64,000 nucleotides of DNA from CALMFG01 sp963666035 (GCA_963666035.2 CAXXJI010000019.1:124001-188000); one strand, 5' to 3'. Positions 9,209-18,466 are shown, numbered from the stretch's first letter. The notes: generated by a model not told the origin, from the sequence alone. Translations and numbers: made by a program.

Positions 9209-9332
9209 ACACTGTATGAAAATCTGTCTTACCAACGAGCCTCCGCTGGTCGAAGTGGGCGATGACGGACATCTTTCTGCCTGCTGGCTGCATGTAAAAA
9301 GTGCATATGACAAAAAGGAGGCGGGAAAATGA
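9135..9332 (+). CDS. oppD: OppD C-terminal extension (frameshifted)
   Basis: It carries the oligopeptide/dipeptide transporter C-terminal region with the four-cysteine pattern GCSFGPRCEHCMKIC and HLSACWLH, shared with OppF. It is read in the frame reached after removing one A upstream. Its stop overlaps the oppF start (ATGA), which indicates translational coupling and supports this as the true end of oppD. Confidence 0.85.
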   Translation: MIPIEGSPVDMLDLPRGCSFGPRCEHCMKICLTNEPPLVEVGDDGHLSACWLHVKSAYDKKEAGK

Positions 9333-10321
9333 GCAAAGACCGCAAAATGCTATTAGAAGTTACGAACCTAAGAAAATATTTCCCGATTAAAGTTGGGTTG
9401 TTTAAAAAGGCATACGTCCAGGCTGTTCAGGACGTATCACTGCACATCTATAAGGGCGAAACGCTGGGCATTGTGGGTGAATCCGGTTGCGGTAAGACCA
9501 CGCTTGGCCGTACCATATTGCGCCTCTATGAACCCACATCTGGCAAAATCGTCTATGACGGCGAAACTATCTATGACAGCGATAATAATATTGCAGTTAA
9601 AATGCTGCCCTACTGCAGAAAAATCCAGCTGATTTTTCAGGACCCTTCCGCCTCACTGGATCCACGTATGACTGTGGGTGAAATCGTGGGTGAAGCTTTG
9701 GATATCCATAAATTAACTTCAAGCAAACAGGCGCGCAGTGAGCGTATCAGCCAGCTTTTAGAGGATGTTGGTTTAAACTCCGAGCACTCAAACCGGTTCC
9801 CGCACGAGTTTTCGGGTGGTCAGCAACAGCGCATCGGTATTGCCCGGGCGATTGCTGTTGAACCGGAATTCATTATTTGTGACGAGCCCATCAGTGCACT
9901 GGACGTTTCAATCCAGTCACAGGTGATTAATATGTTAGAAGATTTGCAGAATGAACATAATTTAACCTATATGTTCATCGCGCACGATCTTTCGGTAGTA
10001 AGGCATATCTCTGACCGCATTGGTGTCATGTACCTTGGTTGTATGGTTGAACTTGCCGAAAGCAATGAACTCTGTAGCAAGCCGATTCATCCGTACACAC
10101 AAACCCTTTTGTCGGCCGTACCTTTGCCAGACCCCGAAAAGAACAAAAAGCGGAATCGTATTTTATTGGAAGGCGATATTCCAAGTCCATTAAATCCGCC
10201 ATCCGGATGCCGCTTTCATACCCGCTGCCCGTATGCGATGCCTATTTGCAGTGAAGAGATTCCAGAATTTAAGGAATACTCGCCTGGGCACTTCGCCGCC
10301 TGCTTCCTTTTGGATAAATAG
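9329..10321 (+). CDS. oppF: Oligopeptide ABC ATPase OppF
   Basis: The protein has 330 residues and is the second ATPase of the importer. Walker A is GESGCGKTTLGRT (near residue 50), the signature is FSGGQQQRIGIARAIA, and Walker B is FIICDEPISALDVS. The C-terminal cysteine-rich extension (GCRFHTRCPYAMPIC) is intact. The start overlaps the oppD stop by four bases, and AAAGGAGG lies just before it. There is no anomaly in this gene. Confidence 0.95.
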   Translation: MSKDRKMLLEVTNLRKYFPIKVGLFKKAYVQAVQDVSLHIYKGETLGIVGESGCGKTTLGRTILRLYEPTSGKIVYDGETIYDSDNNIAVKMLPYCRKIQLIFQDPSASLDPRMTVGEIVGEALDIHKLTSSKQARSERISQLLEDVGLNSEHSNRFPHEFSGGQQQRIGIARAIAVEPEFIICDEPISALDVSIQSQVINMLEDLQNEHNLTYMFIAHDLSVVRHISDRIGVMYLGCMVELAESNELCSKPIHPYTQTLLSAVPLPDPEKNKKRNRILLEGDIPSPLNPPSGCRFHTRCPYAMPICSEEIPEFKEYSPGHFAACFLLDK

Positions 10322-10407
10322 CAGACAGCAACCGTGCCTACTCGGTTTGATTCGGGTAAGCAATGGGTATTAAATAATTTTAGCGGCTTTCATAATTTGT
10401 CAAATAC

Positions 10408-10444
10408 TTTGCGAAGCGTGAGAGAACCTTTTACGCTTCGTAAA
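10408..10444 (+). other. Hairpin in the oppF-oppA gap
   Basis: CGAAGCGT pairs perfectly with ACGCTTCG and extends by TTTG/TAAA with one wobble. There is no T-run after it, so it is more likely an mRNA processing or stabilising hairpin. Such elements commonly keep binding-protein mRNA more abundant than that of the membrane genes. Confidence 0.5.
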
Positions 10445-10473
10445 GATATTAGAATAAAATAAGGAGAAACGAA

Positions 10474-12249
10474 ATGAAAAAGACACTAGCAATTGTGCTA
10501 ATCCTTCTCATGGTTCTGTCCATCGCAAGCGCATGTGGCAAAACCGAAGAAACGGTTACGGTAGCAACACCGGCACCAGAAGAAGTGGCAGAAGTAGCGA
10601 TGCCGGCTACATCCGGTGAGGGCGGCGGATTCCCTGTCGCACCGCTTTACTTCTACACCAACATGTACTGCCTTGCTGACGGAATTGAAAACGTTTGGTA
10701 CACACCATTCGGTTACTATTTCTTCACAGGCACAACAGGAAAAACCGACATTACAGCTTGTATCGCTTCTGAACCAGAAACGATTGACCCAAGCACCATC
10801 GAATCCGTAGATGGTTCTACCTACACCCAACATCAGTTCGAAAACCTGATGAAATATGCGACCACTGGCGAACAGTATCAGGACGACCCGTCTGTGCTTA
10901 ACACAGAAATCGTTCCCGGTATTGCTGAATCTTACACCAGCGTAGCTAATGATGATGGAAGCGTGGTTTATACCTTCAAACTGCGTGATGCAAACTGGAG
11001 CGATGGAGAGCCTGTTACCGCTGCTGATTTTGTATATTCATGGCGTCGTTTGGTTAACCCTGCTACCGCTTCCGGATACGGTTACCTGCTGGACGGCATC
11101 GTTGTCAATGCTGCTGAAATTCAAGCAGAAGAAAAAGACCCGAGCGAACTCGGCGTTGTTGCTGTTGACGACAAAACTTTGGAAATAACCCTGGTTACCG
11201 AATGCCCGTATTTCTTAGAACTGTGTGCATTTGCTAGCTTGGTTCCCTTACGTGAAGACGTTGTTGAAGGCAAAACCGACTGGACTGATCCCGCAAACTT
11301 GGTTGTTAACGGACCTTATGTGATTTCCGAATGGGTACATGACAGCTACATTAAGTTTGAAAAGAACGCAGCATACTATGACGCTGCAAACGTAAATGGA
11401 CCTGCCACTATCACTTATTACTTAAGCGACAGCGAAACAGCTATCTTGGCTGCATATCAGGCTGGTGAGTACGATTTCATCGAAAACTTCCCCACCGATA
11501 TGATTGCAACTCTGCAAGCGAGCGGCGACTGCTACATCAACGATTATGTAGGTACATACTACCTGTACATGAGCGCCAAGAACATTTCAGACTGGCGTGT
11601 GCGTGCAGCGATTTCTTTGGTTATCGACCGTGAAAACATCGTAGCCAACGTAACCCAGGGCGGACAGGTTCCTGCAACTGGTTTGGTAGCGGCTGGTATT
11701 AAAGACAGCGCTGGCAAAAACTTCGCTAACATTAGCTCACCTGAACTTGCGGTTCAATGGCAGTGGTTACAGACAAACATGGGCGATGCGATGGGTCTTG
11801 ACTTAAGCAGCTATGAAGATCGTGCAGAATTGGCAGAATATCTGGTGGAACAAGCTGTTGCCGACGGATATGACACCGATGCAACCATCTACTACAACTT
11901 CAATACTTCCGAAACGCATCAGGCAATCGCTGAAGCCGTACAGAGCGACGTTAATGGCGTTCTTGGCCTAAACATGGAACTGGCAAACCAGGACTGGAAC
12001 GTTTACACGACTGGTCTTGCAGAAGACACCTTCGGCTTGGCTCGCTTGGGCTGGATTGCTGACTATAATGACCCGATTACTTATCTTGAACTATTCGTTA
12101 ATGGCAACCCCTACAACTACGGTGAATGGGTAAGCGATGAATACACCAGCTTAATCGAAGCTGCAAAAGCGCTTCCGGCTGGCGAAGAACGTGACGGATA
12201 CTTATATGATGCAGAAGGCGTATTGTTTGGCGGAACTTTAACCAAATAG
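10474..12249 (+). CDS. oppA: Oligopeptide-binding lipoprotein OppA, apparently permuted
   Basis: 591-residue extracellular solute-binding protein of family 5 that delivers peptides to OppBCDF. It has a lipoprotein signal with the likely lipidated Cys at residue 21 (SIASAC), then a low-complexity Glu/Ala/Pro linker. Residues about 52-87 (FPVAPLYFYTNMY to YTPFGYYFFTGT) match what is normally the extreme C-terminus of OppA. The usual mature N-terminus (TDITACIASEPETIDPS) starts only after that. The C-terminus stops early at DAEGVLFGGTLTK, where FPVAPLYFYTN would be expected. Moving the 36 codons at 10627-10734 to just before ACTTTAACC near 12235 restores a standard OppA. GGAG precedes the start. 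This is either a real circular permutation or an assembly artefact. Confidence 0.9.
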   Translation: MKKTLAIVLILLMVLSIASACGKTEETVTVATPAPEEVAEVAMPATSGEGGGFPVAPLYFYTNMYCLADGIENVWYTPFGYYFFTGTTGKTDITACIASEPETIDPSTIESVDGSTYTQHQFENLMKYATTGEQYQDDPSVLNTEIVPGIAESYTSVANDDGSVVYTFKLRDANWSDGEPVTAADFVYSWRRLVNPATASGYGYLLDGIVVNAAEIQAEEKDPSELGVVAVDDKTLEITLVTECPYFLELCAFASLVPLREDVVEGKTDWTDPANLVVNGPYVISEWVHDSYIKFEKNAAYYDAANVNGPATITYYLSDSETAILAAYQAGEYDFIENFPTDMIATLQASGDCYINDYVGTYYLYMSAKNISDWRVRAAISLVIDRENIVANVTQGGQVPATGLVAAGIKDSAGKNFANISSPELAVQWQWLQTNMGDAMGLDLSSYEDRAELAEYLVEQAVADGYDTDATIYYNFNTSETHQAIAEAVQSDVNGVLGLNMELANQDWNVYTTGLAEDTFGLARLGWIADYNDPITYLELFVNGNPYNYGEWVSDEYTSLIEAAKALPAGEERDGYLYDAEGVLFGGTLTK

Positions 12250-12319
12250 AAAACTCAAGAAATGAACAAATACGATCAGAATTGAGTTTAAAGCAGCACG
12301 AAAGCAAATAGTAAACATG

Positions 12320-12357
12320 AGCTCCACACAATATTTCTTATACTGTGTGGAGCTTTT
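12320..12357 (+). terminator. Terminator of the opp operon
   Basis: AGCTCCACACA at 12320-12330 pairs perfectly with TGTGTGGAGCT at 12344-12354 around a 13-base loop and runs into TTT. It lies 70 bases after oppA. Its sequence also resembles the palindromes at 12671 and 34015. Confidence 0.75.
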
Positions 12358-12670
12358 ATATTATGATAAAAGCGCACTTATCAGTATAGCGATGAAATAT
12401 ATAATGATTCGATGGTTTTACTGCCGCGTTTGGCGAAATATCAATTCGGATCGGAAGAGGCACACCACACTGGATAAACAAGACTAACTCTAGCGGCATC
12501 AATTTACAAAACATCATTGAAGGATGATTTGGACTCGTCCGACGTAAAGTCGAATGTTCTGACTTCTTACGAAAAACTTCTCCAAGCATAATGCTAGTTT
12601 AGAAGGTATTGTGGGTTCCTAGAAAAGGTGATGGATACGTATTTTCATGGATATTATTAATGACTAAAAG

Positions 12671-12755
12671 AGCCCCGCACAGTATAAATTTTTTATACCA
12701 TGCGAAGCCCTTCAACGCTATTTATTTTAGATTTTTCGCCCTAAAGTGTGCATTA
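12671..12755. repeat. Palindromic repeat, likely IS200-type end remnant
   Basis: The imperfect palindrome at 12671-12710 (AGCCCCGCACAGTATAAA to TATACCATGCGAAGCCC) and the following TTCAACGCTATTTATTTT closely match the sequence at 34015-34080. The 34-kb copy lies directly downstream of an IS200-type tnpA fragment. The copy here has no tnpA and is taken as a solo end or a small non-autonomous relative. Confidence 0.5.
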
Positions 12756-12765
12756 ACTATTTCCC

Positions 12766-14529
12766 TTATTTACCGTAAACCGAACCATAGGCCCTGCAGG
12801 CGCGGTAGTCCGCTCCTTCAAGGTTCTCCGTGCCAAACGCCGACCATGCTGCCGGACGGAAGATTCGACTGTTGTCTACATTGTGCATATTCACCGGAAT
12901 TCTCAGCATGGAAGCCAGCGTAATCAGATCCGCACCGATATGTCCCGCCGAGATGGCACCGTGGTTAGCTCCCCAGTTAGCCATAACGCTGTAAACATCC
13001 TTAAACGCACCCTCACCGGTTAGCGTAGGTGCAAACCAGGTTGTCGGCCATGTCGGGTCTGTTCTTTCGGTCAGGATCTCATTCACAACCTCTTCCAGTT
13101 CCACGGTATAGCCTTCAGCTATCTGCAGTACCGGGCCGATGCCTTTGATGAGGTTAATGCGACTCATGGTTACCGGCATACCGCCTTTGGTATAGAATAA
13201 CGAACTGTACCCGCCGCCGCGGAAATAGCCCGAGTCAGCCGCACACCATTGGGTAGCATCCAAACATTTTTGAACTTCTTCGTCGCTGATTTTCCAAAAC
13301 GGTTTCATCGTGGGCTTGCCGTCCTTATCACTCTGCTGTCCGCTGGCGTCCAACGTCGTTGCGCCCGAGTTAATCAGGTGGATAATGCCGTTTTCAGCCT
13401 TCCCACTCAGCGATTTTCCTGTGACGCGTTTGACCGCGTCGGGCGACCAATATGTACGCACATCGCTGAATATCTGCGATGTATTGGATAATAACTTGCC
13501 AAACAGCATAGCAACACCGTTAAGCGAGTCGTTTTCGGTCGCCATCACATAAGGTTTACGCTTGCCGTTCCAGTCGAACGAAGAGCACAGGATGGCTTCC
13601 ATAAAGTCACCGTTGGGGTAGTGATCTGTCCACTGGCGCTGGCCCTGAAAGCCCGCCGCAATGGCGTTGTGGCCTTTGGCTTCTTCGGTAAAGCCGAGTT
13701 TTGCCAGTTTTTCGTTGCCGTCCATTAAGTCTTTGGCGATAATGGCGCACTTGACCACAAACTCCCACTGTCTGTCTTTTTCATCAGGTAAAGCCGGCTC
13801 GGCGTTTTTGTCCCGGCCTTCATGGCAGTTTTCTTTGGTCCAAGCCAAAGCTTTATTAAATTCCTCCGGGTCAAAAATGCCCTCTTCAATTCTTCTGATA
13901 AATTCAACCATATCTACTTGTTCGGTTCTCATACCAAGATAGTCCTGAAAGAAGGCGTCGTCCACTTTGGAGCCGGCGATACCCATGGAAACATTACCAC
14001 AAGCCAGATAGGATTTGCCCTTCATCTGGCCTACAGCCACCGCCGCACGGGCGAAACGCAAGATTTTTTCGGAAACATCCTCTGGAATGCTGGTGTCGCT
14101 GGAATCCTGAACATCTCTGCCATAGATGGAATAGGCGGGCAAACCGCGTTGTGCGTGCCCTGCCATAACAGCCGCAAGATACACCGCCCCCGGACGCTCG
14201 GTACCGTTAAATCCCCAAACCGCCTTGGGCAGCAACGGATCCATATCCATGGTCTCTGAGCCATAGCACCAGCAGGGGGTAACGGTTAAGGTACCGCAGA
14301 CGCCTGCCCTCGCGAATTTCTCGGTGCATGCCGCCGCTTCGGATACTCTGCCAATGGTAGTATCCGAAATCACACATTCCACCGGTTTGCCGTCTGCATC
14401 CTTTAAGTTGTCGCTAATCAGCTTAGCCGCGGATTTGGCCATATTCATGGTCTGCTCTTCTAATCCTGCTCTTACGCTCAACCGACCTTCTCTTGCGTCA
14501 ATTGTTGGTCTAATTCCTATTATTGCCAT
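12766..14529 (-). CDS. fucI: L-fucose isomerase
   Basis: The protein has 587 residues, close to the 591 of the E. coli enzyme, and converts L-fucose to L-fuculose (it also acts on D-arabinose). Near-identical family blocks are visible: GIRPTIDAREG, LEEQTMNMAK, TVTPCWCYGSETMDMDP, WGFNGTERPGAVYLA, GFQGQRQWTDHYPNGD, TYWSPDAVKRVTG and YRACRAYGS. The manganese and catalytic residues are present: Glu in ATENDSLNG (about 329), Asp in SDVRTYW (about 356) and His in WGANHG (about 520). It is followed on the transcript side by no other gene; the MFS gene lies upstream on the same strand. No fuculokinase or fuculose-phosphate aldolase is next to it. Confidence 0.96.
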   Translation of the reverse strand: MAIIGIRPTIDAREGRLSVRAGLEEQTMNMAKSAAKLISDNLKDADGKPVECVISDTTIGRVSEAAACTEKFARAGVCGTLTVTPCWCYGSETMDMDPLLPKAVWGFNGTERPGAVYLAAVMAGHAQRGLPAYSIYGRDVQDSSDTSIPEDVSEKILRFARAAVAVGQMKGKSYLACGNVSMGIAGSKVDDAFFQDYLGMRTEQVDMVEFIRRIEEGIFDPEEFNKALAWTKENCHEGRDKNAEPALPDEKDRQWEFVVKCAIIAKDLMDGNEKLAKLGFTEEAKGHNAIAAGFQGQRQWTDHYPNGDFMEAILCSSFDWNGKRKPYVMATENDSLNGVAMLFGKLLSNTSQIFSDVRTYWSPDAVKRVTGKSLSGKAENGIIHLINSGATTLDASGQQSDKDGKPTMKPFWKISDEEVQKCLDATQWCAADSGYFRGGGYSSLFYTKGGMPVTMSRINLIKGIGPVLQIAEGYTVELEEVVNEILTERTDPTWPTTWFAPTLTGEGAFKDVYSVMANWGANHGAISAGHIGADLITLASMLRIPVNMHNVDNSRIFRPAAWSAFGTENLEGADYRACRAYGSVYGK

Positions 14530-14620
14530 TCTTTTTTACTCCAATCTTTATTCTTTTTTAAACCCTTGATGCTCTGCCACGATGCAGGCAGATGGTCAGG
14601 TTATTTCTGCTAAATTTCGT

Positions 14621-15811
14621 TTAGGCGTTCAAAGAGTTTCGGCTGAATCTTCGAATATAAATCCAAAACAACCCAATCGGAACTACCAGCACAATCGGAC
14701 TTATCGCCATATAAATATGTGAATATCCGAATATCGGAATACTTAAACCAACGATGAATGAACCAATCCCCGATCCGATATCCATAAATGTCATATAGGT
14801 TGCCGAAACGATACTGGTTCTGTGATCCGGTGAATTCCTAACTGCAATCGCCTGGAGGCTGGGGGTGATGAATCCTGTGGCGATACCAATCAATGTGCCG
14901 GATACAAGCATAAGCACACTGCTCCTTGCGATACTAAGTAGAAACATGCCCAACGCAAATGTCGCATAGCTGAGTGTTATCAGTGCTCTTTCACCAATTA
15001 TTTTTGATATAATCCCTGAGCACAGTCGGCTGACAACAGCTAAGCATGCCATTAGTACAAAATAGTATGCACTGACAACCAGTAAATTAATACTTTTGGC
15101 GTAGGCCACAACAAAAGACACTACACTTGCATACGCCGCCGTCAGGACAAGCGCCGCCCCGCACAGCAGCAGAATTTTGGTTTCGAAATAATAGTGTATG
15201 CTGAACTTCTTTCGCTTTAATTCGATTTCCGTTTTCAAACCGTTTGTATTTATAGATGAAATCAACAGCATCGCCGGCATAAAAGCCACTCCGCAGAATA
15301 CAAACAGCCATTGATACGACCACACCTGCAAAATATGAACACCAATAAACGGTCCAATTGCCCAACCGACCATATACACTGTGGTGAGATAAGCAATCCC
15401 CTCATTCTTTCGTGACCGAGGGATAAACCGAATCCCCACCGACATTAATGCCGTATTTGCAATGGCATAACAGATGCCGCTTAAAAAGCGGATAGCTAGA
15501 ATAACAGGAATACTTCTTGTTACAAGCAAACACAAAAAGGAAATTAAAAACAGAAATGCGCTCATCTTAATTGTGGTACGAATCCCTAGTTTTGTTTCCA
15601 GCCATGGCGTGTGCATTCTGAACAAAATACAGGCAATGGCAAAAACGCTGTTTGATAAACCTGCAAGTTGAGATGAACCGCTCAGTCCTTGCATAATATA
15701 GATTGGAAGAATCGATTGCACCAGCGAATATGGTATAAAAATCATAGCCATTGAAATCATGGTTAAAACATATGGCCGTGTCCATAGTGACTCAATTCCT
15801 TTTCTGTCCAT
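14621..15811 (-). CDS. Major facilitator superfamily transporter
   Basis: The protein has 396 residues and about 12 transmembrane helices across its length, with a short charged central loop near residue 190-200 (ELKRKKFS), as in two six-helix bundles. No diagnostic substrate motif is visible. It lies 91 bases upstream of fucI on the same strand, so fucose, a related deoxysugar or its glycoside is a reasonable substrate guess. It is divergent from the LacI/solute-binding fusion gene. Its promoter (TTGACA, 18 bases, TACTAT) has an AATCGATTAGATAAA box directly upstream, shared with the ABC operon promoter at 23.6 kb. Confidence 0.85.
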   Translation of the reverse strand: MDRKGIESLWTRPYVLTMISMAMIFIPYSLVQSILPIYIMQGLSGSSQLAGLSNSVFAIACILFRMHTPWLETKLGIRTTIKMSAFLFLISFLCLLVTRSIPVILAIRFLSGICYAIANTALMSVGIRFIPRSRKNEGIAYLTTVYMVGWAIGPFIGVHILQVWSYQWLFVFCGVAFMPAMLLISSINTNGLKTEIELKRKKFSIHYYFETKILLLCGAALVLTAAYASVVSFVVAYAKSINLLVVSAYYFVLMACLAVVSRLCSGIISKIIGERALITLSYATFALGMFLLSIARSSVLMLVSGTLIGIATGFITPSLQAIAVRNSPDHRTSIVSATYMTFMDIGSGIGSFIVGLSIPIFGYSHIYMAISPIVLVVPIGLFWIYIRRFSRNSLNA

Positions 15812-15900
15812 TAAACTCTCCGCTTAAGATGTCTCGCTGATTTATAACGAAATATGCCTTTTCACTTTTTTAGAGAACTTTTATATCCCACATGACCTCA

Positions 15901-15952
15901 ATAGTATTCGCAATTAAGACAATATGTCAAATATTTTTTATCTAATCGATTA
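15901..15952 (-). promoter_or_regulatory. MFS/fucI promoter with upstream TAATCGATTA box
   Basis: Minus-strand -35 TTGACA at 15930-15925, an 18-base spacer and -10 TACTAT at 15906-15901. The perfect palindrome TAATCGATTA lies at 15943-15952. Its AATCGATT core is separated from the -35 by 13 bases, exactly as at 23579-23628. A LacI-type site is likely; its place upstream of -35 would suit activation as well as repression. Confidence 0.6.
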
Positions 15953-15967
15953 ATTTTAAAATTCTAA

Positions 15968-15996
15968 TTGCATTTATTTGGATACTATATTAAAAT
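15968..15996 (+). promoter_or_regulatory. Candidate promoter of the LacI/SBP fusion gene
   Basis: TTGCAT at 15968-15973, a 17-base spacer and TAAAAT at 15991-15996, with the TAATCGATTA palindrome 15 bases upstream. Confidence 0.4.
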
Positions 15997-16033
15997 TGGT
16001 TGTATAGATTTTGACTTAACCGGAGTAAATATT

Positions 16034-18304
16034 ATGGCAACCATGAAAGATGTTGCAAAAGAGGCCGGCGTCTCAACAGCAACCGTATCGTTTTATCTTA
16101 ACAATAAACCCGTCTCTGAGGAGAAATCTCTAAGGGTTGCCGAGGCCATTAGAAAACTCAACTATGTTGTTCATGCTTCCGGCAGAGATTTGCGTACAAA
16201 GAACAGCAATATCGGCATCATCCTTCCCAATATATACGAGCCTTACTATGAAAAGATTATCAACAGCCTTAAGGGTTTCTTAACGTACAGAGGTAAGGAA
16301 TTTAGCCTTGAGTTAACCGATGATAATCCTGAGCGTGAGACACAATCGCTTATGTCATTTATTGGCCGAAAGTCTTCCGGCATTGTGCTTTATTCCTGCC
16401 AGCCGGATAATCAAGAGGCATTCGAAATGCTCGACTCTAGCGGTATCCCCTATGTGTTAATCGACCGCAGACCGGAAGGTTTTGAATGCAATTTTGTCAG
16501 CTGCGATAATTACAGCCTGTTTTATACACTGACAAATCACCTTGTCAGCCAGGGCAAACACCATCTGGCGTTGGTCTGTGGGCCGCAAAACTACACGGAA
16601 AACGAAAACGCGCGCAACGGATTCCTGCATGCTTTAGCGGATAATGATATTCCCACAAATCCTTCTGATATCATCCATACCACGCAAATCCGTGAAAACG
16701 GTTTTCTTGCGGGCACCCACTTATTGGAGACTAGCAGCGTTCACCCCTCGGCGGTTCTCACCACATCATATAAACTGGCCGAAGGACTAAGATATGCTTT
16801 CATGATGAACCGTATTGATGTTGGGAAAGATGTCAGTATCATCACATCCGGTGATTCTGAAAACGATGTATTCTACTATGACCCCACCATTATCAAAACA
16901 TCACGGTCGGCGTTTGAAATTGGTGAAACGGCAGGCCGATTACTTTTAGAAAACATCAAGTCTCCCGTTATTTTTGAAAAACAGCAGAAAGTCATCAAAG
17001 ATACCATAGACATCGACCATCTCTTTGACGGCAATACTTTTATAACGCGCACTAAACCCAGTAAATCTCAGGAAACAATCAACGTCCTGTTACCAGATGA
17101 TAAAAAAACGGTTTCATCCTTGCCCACCCTTCTAGTTGACTTTTATTCAAAAGAGGATATTAAGGTTAATTTTATCTATGTATCCATCGAAGAGTGCTAC
17201 CAGTATATCCTTGATAATATTAATTCGGACTCGAATGTCGACGCGATGCTGTTCGATATCCCTTGGCTACAATTTTTTGTAAAAAGCGAATTGTTATTGT
17301 GCCTTGATGACTATTTTGCCAACAGTGCGCTCAACACATCGCAGTATATTCCGAATATATTTGAGCATTTCAGCAAAGTGAACGGTCACTACTACACCCT
17401 GCCATTCATTTCGAGTACGCAGCTCATGTTTTATAGGAAAGATTTGTTTAGCGACGAGCATGTTCTGCGGCAATTTGAAAACCAATTTAAAATACCGTTA
17501 CTACCCCCAAGAACCTGGCTTGAATTTGTGAATACAGCCAAATTTTTTACCCGCAGTATCAATCCGCTGTCACCGGTTGAGTATGGTACCGCATTGGATT
17601 TTCTAAATCCCACATTAGTGCTGTGTAACTTTCTGCCAAGGCTTTGGGCTTATGGCGGCGATCTTTATAATAAACAAGGAAGGCCTTCTCTCAATACACC
17701 TGCCGCCAAAAAGGCAATCAGTAATCTACTGGATAGCGTCAGCGCCGCACATCCTGATATATTTGGACATCCGGTTGAAGCTGTTGATAAGCTCATCAAC
17801 GGGCAGGCTGCGATGATGACCACTTTTTTCAACTATGCAACGGACATCGTTGATCGAGATAAATCTTCGGTGATTGGAAAAATCGGATATACACGAATCC
17901 CCGGATCCACGCCCGTCATGGGCGGGTGGTGCTTTGGCGTCAGTAAGTACAGTAAATCTCCGGATGCCGCTTACAGATTTATCGAATGGGCCACCTCGGC
18001 CGACATTGCTGTAGCTCAAACTATTCTCGGCGGGCAATCACCTCAGCTAAACACTTACAAGAATTATGATATGCTCTCCTTGTATCCTTGGCTCTCAAAG
18101 GCGCTTACTGAATTTTCGTACACACATAATCGCCAGTCCCCAACCGAGAATAATATGGCGAAGTACTCTGAGAAATTTGTTGAAGGCATTGTTTCGACCG
18201 AACTTTATAAATTGCTGCACCGTGCAGCAGAGGGTGATATGCCTAATGCCAGCGAAATACAGGAATCGTTGTATCAACTTGAAGAGAAATTTTCAAAGCT
18301 TTAA
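16034..18304 (+). CDS. LacI-type regulator fused to a solute-binding domain
   Basis: The protein has 756 residues. Residues 1-50 are a LacI helix-turn-helix (TMKDVAKEAGVSTATVSFYL), and about 55-345 form a LacI/periplasmic-binding-like sensor domain (ILPNIYEPYYEKI, FVSCDNYS). Residues about 360-756 resemble an ABC sugar-binding protein of family 1 (SSTQLMFYRKDLF, PRLWAYGGDLYN, PGSTPVMGGWCFGVSKYSK, AYRFIEWATS). There is no signal peptide or transmembrane helix, so the whole protein should be cytoplasmic, and two ligand-binding modules would act on one DNA-binding head. Ordinary LacI proteins have about 330-350 residues. The start at 16034 has GGAG eight bases upstream; a longer frame from 15968 lacks one. 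It is divergent from MFS-fucI. Confidence 0.85.
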   Translation: MATMKDVAKEAGVSTATVSFYLNNKPVSEEKSLRVAEAIRKLNYVVHASGRDLRTKNSNIGIILPNIYEPYYEKIINSLKGFLTYRGKEFSLELTDDNPERETQSLMSFIGRKSSGIVLYSCQPDNQEAFEMLDSSGIPYVLIDRRPEGFECNFVSCDNYSLFYTLTNHLVSQGKHHLALVCGPQNYTENENARNGFLHALADNDIPTNPSDIIHTTQIRENGFLAGTHLLETSSVHPSAVLTTSYKLAEGLRYAFMMNRIDVGKDVSIITSGDSENDVFYYDPTIIKTSRSAFEIGETAGRLLLENIKSPVIFEKQQKVIKDTIDIDHLFDGNTFITRTKPSKSQETINVLLPDDKKTVSSLPTLLVDFYSKEDIKVNFIYVSIEECYQYILDNINSDSNVDAMLFDIPWLQFFVKSELLLCLDDYFANSALNTSQYIPNIFEHFSKVNGHYYTLPFISSTQLMFYRKDLFSDEHVLRQFENQFKIPLLPPRTWLEFVNTAKFFTRSINPLSPVEYGTALDFLNPTLVLCNFLPRLWAYGGDLYNKQGRPSLNTPAAKKAISNLLDSVSAAHPDIFGHPVEAVDKLINGQAAMMTTFFNYATDIVDRDKSSVIGKIGYTRIPGSTPVMGGWCFGVSKYSKSPDAAYRFIEWATSADIAVAQTILGGQSPQLNTYKNYDMLSLYPWLSKALTEFSYTHNRQSPTENNMAKYSEKFVEGIVSTELYKLLHRAAEGDMPNASEIQESLYQLEEKFSKL

Positions 18305-18407
18305 CGCGGGCGTCTCATAATATTCAATTCGACATAACCCTATCATTTAAGGTTATTCATCTATAACATGCGCGTAAAACTTACGTGCCTGCTTTTTATA
18401 ACTCAAA

Positions 18408-18466
18408 CAAAAACGCCGATAGACAAAAAAACTTTTGCTTTCAAGTTTACCTATCAGCGTTTTTGT
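18408..18466. terminator. Bidirectional terminator between convergent genes
   Basis: CAAAAACGC at 18408-18416 pairs with GCGTTTTTG at 18457-18465, extended by GATAG/CTATC after one mismatch. A-rich and T-rich arms serve both strands. It separates the LacI fusion gene from the rhamnose-mutarotase family gene. Confidence 0.75.

Larger units (their letters stand above)
12250..12765. other. Intergenic region with terminator and palindromic repeat
   Basis: Holds the oppA terminator (12320-12354) and a related palindrome (12671-12710). The stretch 12360-12665 has only short open frames with no recognisable product and may be decayed mobile DNA. Confidence 0.5.

Noticed and set aside
13822..14259. 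Plus-strand frame of 145 codons inside fucI.
   Set aside because: It is the antisense shadow of a highly conserved fucI coding region.
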